In this document: piece by piece, positions 10,411-20,225 of the stretch
How positions within the stretch are numbered: the first letter of the stretch is position 1
Layout of the letters: every line of letters begins with the position of its first letter
Assembly (NCBI GenBank): GCA_021234155.1
Contig: JAJEKV010000005.1
Location: 12,158,787 to 12,222,786 of the forward strand
DNA from: Isoetes taiwanensis
Taxonomy: Eukaryota; Streptophyta; Lycopodiopsida; Isoetales; Isoetaceae
Length of the DNA stretch: 64,000 nt
Direction of reading: 5' to 3'
Position numbers and translations under genes: made by a program
The notes under the pieces: generated by a model
What the model saw: only the letters and a program-made list of their open reading frames with translations
Told to the model about the DNA's origin: nothing
Databases searched by the model: none

Positions 10411-13406
10411 TCACAAAGTCCAATGGGCCTTCATTGTGAAGGCAGGTGTTTGACATTTTGTGTCTAAAACATATAGTAGACCAGGCTGGAGTATAGAACC
10501 CCTACCACAGTCTAGTCTTATAAAAGACTCTACTTGCAGCTGAGGTTGTGCAGGATCTTCTGGATATTCTTGAAAATTCTCCGCATTTTGTGCAGAAAAA
10601 GAAGTACCAGGCATTGACTTCCCAGCAGCGACTCCCCAATTCAACTTACTTCCTGTAGATTTTGCTAGACTCAAGCACCACTGAGATTGTTTTCCATAGT
10701 CTGTTTGAAAGCCTCCCCTGTCAATTTGCATCCAACCACCAGCACTCATACCTGCCCCTAAATCTACCTCGGCTGAGAAAGCCAAAGACTGCATAGAGGT
10801 TCTTTGTGTCAATGCCTGCGCACTAGGAATGTCCCAGTCACCACCTTGACTAACAAGTCGAGAAAAGGAGGTTGCAGTAGAATCCCGAAAGGACTCACTG
10901 CTTGAAAACGATTTTGAGAGTACAAGCGGCCCCAGTTCGCTCCAATGTAGTCCACTTGATGAGGGCAATGGTGGGCTGGGCCAAATGCGATTCAATGCGG
11001 ATATTGAAAATATCATATGTTCTGATGGCTGATAAATACATTGTGCCAATGTACCCGAACACAGTGGCCCATCTATCTCATTCCTTGAAGTAGATGTTGA
11101 AGGACAATTTCCCCATCCAGAGAGACATTGCGAAAGTGACAGTAATGCCTTTAGATTCTTAAAGGTTGCGCCAAAAGCTGACCCTTTGAAATCATTAAAT
11201 AGGGCCGGTCCTCCACCCGCGAATTTTGTGACAGCCTGTCCCTGAAAATTTTATGCAAGAATAAAGAATTTTAAAATTACAAAAAGACAAGAACATACAA
11301 AGTAGGTTAACAGAACTAGATATCTCTCATTTCATAGTATCAAGCAAGTCTGTAGATAAGCTGATTGGGATTCACATCCAATTATCATTGAACCCAACGA
11401 AAAGATGGAACAATGTTCTTTGCATCCAGATGAAGTCACATGACCAATACCATATCTTGATGTAAGAAATGAAATGGTTTGGATGGAGCAAATCAAAGAA
11501 ATCCAGGCTTCTAAAAACAATACAGTTTCCGAAGTGGTCACTCATACCTGTAAAGGATTCACAACCTCCAATATATCCTTAGCTTCTGCACCAAGTGGTG
11601 AAAAGATCAGCATCAGCTCATCAGAGATCCGCGCTTCATAAGATACTTTTCCCAAACGTAATGGACCACCAATACTATCAGACTCCATATTTCCCATGCC
11701 TTGTCCAGTGCTGCATTCAGTAACTAGAACATCCCGCTCTCTGAATGAAGTTTCAAAAGTGAACCGAACATCAAGACCCGTCTGTAAACCTGCTTGCACT
11801 AGAGAAGAACGCGCATGAGAGCTTTTTGCATCTTGCATGAGAATAAACGCCCCTCCAGCAGTTACCTCTCCTCTCAGCTGCGTATTTGAGAGACCTGAGG
11901 TGCCTGGTCCAGGTGTTTCAAGTTTGTCAATCTTTCCCTTCACTTTTAGTAGGTCCGCAAAAGCCTCTCGCTGAAGTCGCTTCAATGCTCCTATCTGCAT
12001 AACATACATGAAGGTACATACGCCCGGATTGTAATTAGCATCTAATCTGAAAGAACTAAATATGCATGCTTCAAACTGGTAAGGTAAGGACATACTTCAG
12101 ACTTCCTTGCAAAAGCTGCGTCTCCTTCTTTTTCATTGATTATTTTTAGCACTAATTCTGCAACCTCATTCACTAGAAGTTCTCTTTCTTCTACATTCTT
12201 TCTTGAACCTAAAATCGAATCCACCATTTTCCTTACCCAATTAAAGAAACTGCCATTGCTTTCCTTCCGCAATGAAATCTTGGGATTATATGGATTCATG
12301 CTTTTAGCTTCTTGTATTTGTTCATTCCCCAATGTAGAGATTAGAGAATCTGTTTGGAACCTTCTGACATCGACAATATCATTTCCAAAAAGGCCATTTG
12401 CCTTTCCATGTGTGGTAGCATTAGGTGAATACATGTTGATATTTGTATTTGATGTTAACTTGCTACTTGTAGAAGTTAACTTATCAGGCGTACCATCATG
12501 TATGCCAGCATCTGGTTCATGCTCAACCTCTACATCTACACTTCTGGTCCCAAAATCTATCAAGGCTTTACCCTTGTATCTCTGTATATGGTCCCCTCCA
12601 GCTTCATTTGCCTTATCTGCATCAGTTTCTAATTTGTCAGAAGAACCAATGGATGTTCCAGGTGAGATAGAAACATCTAAATGCGCCTTTTCAGCTGGCT
12701 GTGGAACTGAGCTTTCAAAAAGACTACGTGAAAGAGATGCCAAAACATGGGAGTTTCTACTTTGAACTTCCAGTGATGCATCATTAGATGAGTCTTCCTC
12801 AAAGTTACCAAACACATCCCCAGGCTTATATTCATTAGAACTACCTCCCATATCACCTCCATCCCCACCATTCCAACCACCACTGCCTCCATTGCTGCCT
12901 CCACCATCTCCAAAGTCGTGCCCAGCTATATTACACCCAGCTCTTGCATATGCTCCATTAAAAAGACTAGCTCCAACAACATTCCGTATTCTGGAAGATC
13001 CATTACCCTGTTTTCTATGTGGTCTACGTTTTGATGGAATTCCATCATTTCTTGGTGATGCAGATGCCTTTGGTGGTATTATACAGCACAACGACTGCTG
13101 CCTGCAGTTTCGCAAACTATTCACCTCACGTTTGTTCGTTCTAGAATCTGTTTTATCCAAGCAGACCCTTTTTGCCTTTGAAACCCAAGTCTCAATTCCC
13201 TCAATTCTTGAACATAAAACGCTAGATGGTTCCGGCAAAGAGTTTAACTGCTCCAAGCTGTGGTGAATGTATGCCTTTTTTGAAAGAATAGTAGTGGTAT
13301 CCATCTTACTAAATGCTCCGCCCTCTTTACATGTGATGTAACCTTTTCTGCCAACTAATATTACTGTGCAAGAAGCTCCACGAGAAGGAGCTGTTAAAAT
13401 CTCCAT
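10411..13406 (-). CDS. Uncharacterised 862-residue protein, three exons
   Basis: Exons on the minus strand are 13406-12096, 11994-11548 and 11241-10411, all with GT/AG borders and phase 0, giving 862 residues. I chose the first ATG in frame at 13406. The N-terminal 150 residues are rich in Ser, Arg and Lys, which would suit an organelle presequence, but this is inference. A Gly/Asp/Asn-rich stretch (GWNGGDGGDMGG) sits near residue 180, followed by a long polar, low-complexity region. Exon 2 opens with a predicted helix (ALKRLQREAFADLLKVKGK) and then alternating short hydrophobic and polar runs, which continue to the C-terminal HWTL. The latter half could be beta-rich. I cannot place it in a named family; it looks like a single-copy plant gene under constraint, because three exons join without a break over 2.6 kb of coding sequence. 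Confidence 0.85.
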
Positions 13407-15193
13407 GTTCAAAGATCATGAACCAGTAAGCAGTAACCCTATGGAGTAATGCGATGATCAAATGTGAAGAAAATATATAGATACGGACAAGAAATACCCG
13501 ATCGACTCACTAATGATCCGGCACATACCGCGGCAGGATTCATGGGTCGGAACTTGAGGGCGGGAAAGGATCTCCTTCCCAACTTTGACAGCAGGACTCT
13601 GCCGAAAAGGCGAAAATGCAAGACGCATTCTATGATTTCTATTGTCATTTCGAATTTGTATATTAAAATGGATTTTGCATTTACTCTCATATTTTAAAGA
13701 TAGACTAGAAACGTGTGCCCGGCGATGCCGCGCATTAGTCGTGGACGTGTAGAATGAGTAGACGTAACAGGGTTTGTAGGTGGAGCTAAAAGCACTAAAT
13801 GTATTCATGTTTATAGATGTAATGAAGTGTCAGGCATTAGCTGGAGATAGGTACGAACTATTGACAACATGGAGTGAAATAGAATGCATAGATGTAATGG
13901 AGTCCATCCAGTTAAGGTTTGCTTTAGGGTTTTGTAGAAGATTGCAAGTCTAATGCCTGGTCAATAAAATTGCATTTATAAGGTGTGATAGATCCTATTA
14001 GCATTCTCATTCTACTTATTCATTTGTTTTAGTTTAATATTAGGGTGGAGGAACATTTCACCTATTCAAGCCTAGCTTAAATTAAAAAGTACCTTATGAC
14101 GTTATAACTTATGTGGATGGAAACCACATTCATTATTGGTATTATCTTGGATCAGATTAAAGCAAGAAATATTTATAAGATTAACAAATCATGGTGGTAT
14201 CATTATGTATAAATATTCAAAAGTGTTGAAGTTAGAATTTGGTTTAGTCAGAACGTTCTGTGGAAACTGCGCTCAACTTTCTACTCCAAAACCAGCTCAA
14301 CTTTCTACTATGAAAACAGCTTGCAATTTTTTACTCCATCTATTTATGGATGGACATATTCCATTTTAAATCCCAACAAAATGGACAGCCGTGGATTTAA
14401 GAGGTGGTTAGATGTCACACAACAATGCAATGACCGGTTTAGCCCTTTCATATTTCTGTGCTCACAAGTTACACTTCCTCCCTACAACCAACATTGATCA
14501 CCATCTAAATACGTTTTGCAAGATATCGCATTAACTTGCCTGGTCATTGACATTGATGGCATTAGAGGATTCAAAGAACTTTAAATAACCATAAATAACT
14601 TTTACTGTTACATCATAGCAAATCATTGCTTGTATGCAACGAACAATTGCAAGCAATTAACTATTGTTCAATATCCCACGGTCTAATTGCAGCACCACCT
14701 ACGTTTCCAATGACAAAGCTTTCAGAACTATTTAATTGTGTTGTTTCAAATACAGGTGGACTGTCTAGGGATGAAAAAAGCACAAACTAAAATCAATGAA
14801 TTCAAAATGGAACTATAAATATCTCCAAGATTCTAAAATGCCATACTTCACCAGATTTTATGCATAAAATTTTCGCTGGATGCCACATTTTGCAACTAAA
14901 CAGACCCACAATTTAGGACTATTTTGATGGATGCTAATGGAAAAGACAAAGAAGTTATTTAAGAATTTTTAGCCATAGTAGAGAGGCCAGATCAATCCCT
15001 GCAGATGCCAGATCCTGAGCAATGAAAGCCAAGCAAAAGATTCCAAAAGCTCTTAGTTGCAATAATTAGAAAAAACTGTATCCATCTCAGGCTTTGTACA
15101 TCTTCTCTACTTCCATATATCTGCCACTAACGTTTATAGATGACCAAAGAAATGAAATGCATCAAGATTCTAGCACTGATCCATGGTTGCTTG

Positions 15194-15294
15194 CTTGTTC
15201 CTAAATCTATAAGAAAAGTGGAAAAAGAACGGAACTGCATTTTACTTGTTCCTAAATCTATGAGAAAAATGGAAAAAAAACAAAACTGCATTTA
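15194..15294 (+). repeat. Tandem duplication, two copies of about 50 bp
   Basis: Copies 15194-15243 and 15245-15294 both begin CTTGTTCCTAAATCTAT, continue with AGAAAA and TGGAAAAA, and end AACTGCATTT. About six positions differ. Confidence 0.7.
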
Positions 15295-16462
15295 TGTCTC
15301 ACCTTGTCACAAATTGAATGCAAGACTATCTTTGTACAGGGCTGCAAAGAATAGAGTACAAATATCTACAACTGATAATATCATGAAATGGTGGCAATGA
15401 TCCTACATTCTTTCCTGTGACGGAGAAAATAGCTGCATTTAATGGTTTCTTTGTATTTCCCCATAATCTGCATTCTCTGGTCAAATTCTTACAGATCTGC
15501 CTAGTGAGCTGGATATGCTTTATTCCAGCAATATAAGAGCTCAAGCTAAACCTGGATGCAGTATGTTGAGATTTGGATTATGCTTGACTTAGAGAAAGAG
15601 AAGCACGACATGCTTACCTGCTGAAAACCTCTAATAAGTTATTTATGATAATATGACATGGTCTTCGTTGTCATTTTCTGATAGCAGATCTATTGTATCC
15701 TTGGCACAGTTAAAAAACACATACTACATGACCTCTGCATCATAGATTTGTTAGAAATTTCACAATCAGCTTCAGAGTGTATACCCTGCATATTTGTCAA
15801 GAATGGCTTCGGATAATTTAAACTGCACAGAATCAGCTAAAAAATGTTCCAGAACTGCACATTTTAAAATTCAACTTTTGCAGCTACATATGCAACACGT
15901 CCTGCCTTATCATCTACGACATGATATGTATGTGTCAGAATCAAAGCTGTAAGACCGAAATTTAACACTCAACATTTCATCCATGTATCTTTCTTCCATG
16001 TATTCCATGTCTGCCAACGTTTGGCAAAGGGGAAGGCGAGAAAGAAATGTGGAGTCATTGGATCCAGGATCTAGAGGAAGCAAGGGATTGAATAATAAAC
16101 ATGGACTCAGCCATCATGCATAAAGCAACTCTATTCCTATGATGTTTTCAACCAGTTAAACAGACATAAACTTAAGACACTGGGGTCACCTACATCAAAG
16201 AAAAAACAAAGCAAGGTTGCAAACATCAATATACTGACATTCTAAATACTTGCTTAGTGTCTAAATACTTGCTCAAGGTTCTACTCAAAATATCCAATGA
16301 AATTAATTATGCTATTCCAAATGTCCAAAATACATACATAAGAAGTCTTCGAATTCCCTTTTTGTTTGCAACTTAAGAAAAGAACCAAATGTAACACAAA
16401 ATGGAAATATGTCTTACCGTATGCTTTGAAGTGAAATTCCAGCCCAGGGGAGTGCTCCAGAT

Positions 16463-16549
16463 ATGAAGGAGAATGCTGCTGCAATATCAGATCTAGTAAA
16501 GAAGCAACGTCGTGCAGAACGTTTTAGTCTTGAGCTGCAAGGCTCATAG
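16463..16549 (+). pseudogene. Possible MOS11/SARNP-like relic with RAERF motif
   Basis: A 28-residue open frame contains ISDLVKKQRRAERFSL. Plant MOS11 (mRNA-export factor related to animal SARNP/CIP29) carries repeated KR-x-RAERFG motifs, and this frame matches the first of them except that the Gly is lost. After the stop, the same frame gives KQRVGLAHAER, weakly like the second motif. No flanking exon is visible and a stop lies just upstream. If the match is real, this is a fossil fragment; a chance Lys/Arg-rich frame is the alternative. Confidence 0.25.
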
Positions 16550-17021
16550 GATTGTGATAGAAACCTATGAACCAAACAGAGAGTGGGTCTAGCACATGCA
16601 GAACGTGAGAACTAAGGAACTACTGATTCAACTCAAGATCCAAGTATCAGCTAAAGCAGGGTCCTGTATACATCCAAAATATTTTCATCAGAAAAAATTA
16701 TGCTCTAATGTGCCTAAATCTCAAAACCATCAATAATTTCAGTGTAATATTTCAGTAATTTAAATATTGAAGCATCAGGTTAACATCTAATTAAAAATTC
16801 CATAAATGGATCAAACGCGAAGCTTCAGATGCCTAACCCATATTCCCATAAGCACTTATACCTACATAAAATAGAAATACTCTTAAGACAACTACACTTC
16901 TATCTAGTTCAAGATTTCAAGATTTGCAACTTACCCAAAGAATTTAAGGTTTGTTGTGATCTGCTCTGCTTGGCGACCTCTGCTCTGCACAGCAGCTTGC
17001 AAGTGCAACTAATCCCGTTCG

Positions 17022-17106
17022 CCTTATAAAAGCCTACTAAACCCTAAGCTGTTGCACCTCTTAGCAACATCTGAAACGAGTCAGACGGTTTTTTTTTAAA
17101 CCCTAA
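17022..17106 (+). promoter_or_regulatory. TATA-like box with two telo-boxes
   Basis: TTATAAAA lies at 17024-17031, followed by AAACCCTAA at 17039-17047 and again at 17098-17106. Telo-boxes downstream of a TATA box are typical of plant ribosomal-protein and translation-factor promoters. The first following ATG (17128) opens only an 11-codon frame, so either the gene body is gone or the first exon is short or untranslated. Confidence 0.35.
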
Positions 17107-18140
17107 GCCACCACGATTTTCCTTCCATGAGCAAGGGAGGAGCTGTAAACGGCAAGGATTAGAAGTGGAATTAAACCTCTTGAGTGGAAGAGATCCCCGG
17201 CACCGTCCTTGGCCAGCCAACGATTTGAGCTGAAATATAACTCTAAGTTTGTCTTCCCTTTTAAACTAAAAACCTGCATTCATGTGTAAGCATTCCATAA
17301 AACCAGCGTAGTTGAAAAATGAAACCAACACAAATACAAAGAGAATGCATGCATGCTGTAAAATAAGTCCATTGCGACCTGGAATTGGATCTTTGCGCTC
17401 CAGAATGGAAATGCTTGTTCAGTGTTCAAACGTAAATGACGCCAAAATCAGAGGCAAAAATCGATATGAGGCGCCAGATAAGAGAGCAAAAGACTCGCAG
17501 GGAGTAACAAATTCGTAGGAAGGACCAAAGAGGAATTCAAATTTCGGCATTGAAGGTAGGCAACCAGAAAGCCGCAAGCGGGAAGGGAACGCCGCATGCG
17601 TCTGCACATGCGGCGTTCCTGCACGCAACCCAACACCATCTCTTTTTAAAAAAGAAGATGTATTATTGCTAGGCTTCGAAATCTCAGTAGCTCTAACCAG
17701 ATAATTTGCTGGTAAGTGTCATGCTCCAAAGGATTTTGAATAGAGACATAAAATTATTTGCCGGATTTTGAAGGAAATCCCACAATTTCCTACAATTTGT
17801 TTGCCGGCAAATAAAAATTCGAACCGGAAAATAATGATGGGGACCGGAAATTTAGGAGACTAACTCCTAGTTTTTCGATGCCTACCGTGTATTATTTTTT
17901 ATGGGCCCATGGATTGTGGCACAATTCTCAGCATATTCCCTCTGTGTACATCCTGTTCGCCCATGTGAGGTCTTTTTGGGGTCAAACTGACCCGCTTTTA
18001 AAGGGGTGCGCCTTGACCAAACACCATGGGTTAAGATAGTATTTAGGCACGCTGGTACTCATACAATACAACGGCACATGAATACATAATATACGCCATG
18101 GCATAACTCAAACACAACACCAGCATTCGAAGATGAGACG
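17107..18140. other. Intergenic DNA with one strong hairpin
   Basis: No gene is supported. A perfect 13-bp inverted repeat lies at 17586-17598 and 17607-17619 with an 8-base loop, in a locally GC-rich patch. The rest is plain AT-rich sequence. Confidence 0.5.
17586..17619. repeat. Perfect 13-bp inverted repeat (hairpin)
   Basis: GGAACGCCGCATG is followed after 8 bases by its exact reverse complement, CATGCGGCGTTCC. It is GC-rich and would be stable as RNA or DNA. No gene ends here, so a terminator role is not indicated; it may be the end of a lost element. Confidence 0.8.
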
Positions 18141-18147
18141 AGCCTGG

Positions 18148-18215
18148 GGAATTGAACCCCAGTTCCAATCCAATGCTCAGGGCTCACCTGTTCATGCTAC
18201 GATTCGTCACCTTTA
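18148..18215 (-). repeat. tRNA-like sequence, possible SINE head
   Basis: On the minus strand, GGTTCAATTCC (about 18148-18158) matches the Pol III B-box consensus GGTTCRANNCC. TAGCATGAACAGG, about 37 bases upstream, weakly resembles an A-box. The surrounding sequence does not fold as a full tRNA by eye. A decayed tRNA-derived SINE running toward about 17950 is possible; a chance B-box is the alternative. Confidence 0.3.
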
Positions 18216-18272
18216 CCCAAGCTTAAATACCGAGGCTCTCTGCAAGAACCCACATGATCAATTTTTGTTGAT

Positions 18273-18702
18273 GATCAACATATAACTACCATTAACATTA
18301 ATTAACACAAATCATTGGGTCCAACACATTTAAATTAAAATCCCCATTAAACCCCCTTTGGTTTGGGTGCACATTCACACGGGGGGTGACTCTGGGCAAC
18401 GAGAGCTGTTGGATAGGCATATTCACCTCTTATTCCTTAATCTACACCGTACACAAAGTTCCTCGTTTGTGTTATACTGTATAATAAGATTTGCAAAATA
18501 CTATAAGATTTCAGGCAATATACTATATGGTGTTGATTTTGTACGTGCAAAATATAATTATAAGGGCTCTCGCTGCCCGGAGTCACCCCCTGTGTGAATA
18601 TGCACCCAAACCAAAGGGGGTTTAATGGGGATTTTAATTTAAATGTATTGGACCCAATGGTTTGTGTTAATTAATGTTAATGGTAGTTATATATTGGTTG
18701 TT
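18273..18702. mobile_element. Foldback element with arms of about 135 bp
   Basis: Left arm 18273-18405 and right arm 18567-18702 are inverted copies, differing at roughly ten positions. Shared blocks include TAACTACCATTAACATTAAT, CATTTAAATTAAAATCCCCA, AACCCCCTTTGGTTTGGGTG and GGGCA/CAACGAGAG. A loop of about 160 bp separates them and holds no gene. This is the architecture of a foldback element or MITE with long inverted arms. I see no clear target duplication at the outer ends. A transcript through it would make a long hairpin suited to Dicer processing. Confidence 0.8.
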
Positions 18703-19350
18703 ATATAAAATAAAATTTTGGGCCCTTCGGGCCCTAACAAAAGCAAACATAGGTAAACTTTAAGAATAGAATAGAATAGAATAGACCTATATATTAATTA
18801 CTAAGAAGCTTGGATATTCCAGTTGAACACATGTATAAGAGGGCATGGTTCATGCTAGAACATGGATTAGTTCCAAGAGGAATATGCAATTTGTCCAGAT
18901 ACAAGTATATGTTTAACATTGAGCTATGAGTGTACGACAAAATATTGGTTATCTTAAGAAAAGCCTCCAAATGTTCTCTATAGTCGCACCTAGATATGTT
19001 TGAAAACTCCTATGATCTTCTTTCTAAAAGCATGAAATAATATGTGCCTTGTGATATAAAATATCAATTTCATTGTGTTGATTGTTTCTTTTTGCTTCCT
19101 GTAAATATCCAAGTTGGAGCGCCTGCAGTTGTTTCGTGGGTAAATGCTGTAATAATACATCAGATAGAATGTAAAACAACATAATTATCAAATGGTAATA
19201 AAATAACCATGATATGGTATCATAATAATCAGTGTCCAGATGCCATAGTTTTCAAATACTTGAAGTATTAGATCTTTTTTCCAGCAATCACAAAAGGTCC
19301 ATAGCCGAACCCAAAAGGTGAATGAAACTAAAAACAAATCACTTGTGGAG
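18703..19350. other. Intergenic DNA with a GC hairpin and (AATAG)n run
   Basis: GGGCCCTTCGGGCCC at about 18719-18733 is a perfect short hairpin. It is followed about 30 bases later by an (AATAG)n microsatellite (about 18762-18784). The pair resembles the 3' end of a LINE or SINE with a short-repeat tail, but no upstream element body is seen. The remainder is AT-rich with no exon. Confidence 0.4.
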
Positions 19351-20225
19351 CACCTGGAAAATGAATGAGCTCAGGATCATAGAGCAGCCTTTCCATTAGA
19401 TTGGATTTCATGTCATCGCTTTGACTCATTTCTACCAAAGATAATCCTTCAGTAAGCTGGTCTCGTATTGTGTTTTCCAAAGCCTGTGCAGAATGGCACT
19501 TTTGAGATGCACTCTAATAAACAATTTAATTTAACTAAAAAGTTTAAAAAGGCATACCTTTTCTCTCTCAGTTCCCAAGGTTTCGGACAAAGGCCTTCCG
19601 AGATTTATTATGATCTTTTCCATACCTGGACGTAGAAGACTGGCATCATGGCAGGGTGGTCAGTACATAAATATAAGATGGAGATAACACGAAACGTGAC
19701 TAATAATTTCATAACAAATTTTGCTGAAATTTTAATGCGAATATTACCTGCAAGCATAACCTATGTTGATAGCTGTCTCAACCTTGTCTCCAGTCAACAC
19801 CCAATAATCCCTGCATCTGCTAGATGAGCAATGCATTCAGGGACTCCTTGCTGAAGTTTATCTTCAACACCAGTTCCTCCAACAATCCTTAGACCCTTCT
19901 CCATTTCATCAGCTAGTTGTTCTTTCTGGCCCTAACATGTTTTGTGCTTGAGAATATCTAGATGCCATTCTTTGTAAGCATCAACTGTAAGCTCGTTATA
20001 TGCAAACAAAAGAGTTCGCAATCCAGCCTCCCCATAGTGGTTCAGATGGTGAACCGTAGCTTTTGTCAACCCTATCGTGTCATGGTCAAGACGTGCAAGC
20101 ATGACAGAATCTGCACCTTTTGATAACAATAATATTCGTCCTTCTGTAGTTCGTACAATCACAGACATTCGTTTCCTTGCACTGCTGAACTCTAGAGCGT
20201 TCAAAAGCTCATATACTTGATCTTT
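19350..20225 (-). pseudogene. ALA: Broken phospholipid-transporting P4-ATPase fragment
   Basis: The minus strand encodes part of the N- and P-domains of an aminophospholipid flippase. The first piece (about 20222-19748) has LLNALEFSSARKRMSVIVRT, LLLSKGADSVMLARL and GEAGLRTLLFAYNEL, then VGGTGVEDKLQQGVPECIA and TGDKVETAINIGYAC with a GT donor at 19747. The second (about 19643-19558) gives SLLRPGMEKIIINLG. The third (19483-19352) gives ALENTIRDQLTEGLSLVEMS. Two lesions are visible: an in-frame TAG at 19932-19934, and a small deletion with frame change just before the VLTGDK motif. The upstream two thirds of the protein, including the DKTGT site, is absent. It is therefore a 5'-truncated pseudogene that keeps its introns, so it arose by DNA duplication and not by retroposition. 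Confidence 0.88.

Larger units (their letters stand above)
13407..17021. other. Intergenic DNA, no supported gene
   Basis: The promoter of the minus-strand gene should be in the first few hundred bases. At 13700-13905 there are short repeat motifs shared with 7790-7870. A tandem duplication (15194-15294) and an RAERF-like peptide (16463-16549) are listed separately. Otherwise the sequence is AT-rich with stops in all frames. Confidence 0.5.

Noticed and set aside
18141-18215. Functional tRNA gene
   Set aside because: Only the B-box is good. The acceptor and anticodon stems do not pair by eye, so I kept it as a possible SINE relic.
18719-18740. Helitron 3' end (hairpin followed by CTAA)
   Set aside because: The CTAA overlaps the hairpin base instead of standing about 10 bases downstream, and no Helitron 5' end or body is visible. 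The nearby (AATAG)n tail fits a LINE or SINE end better.
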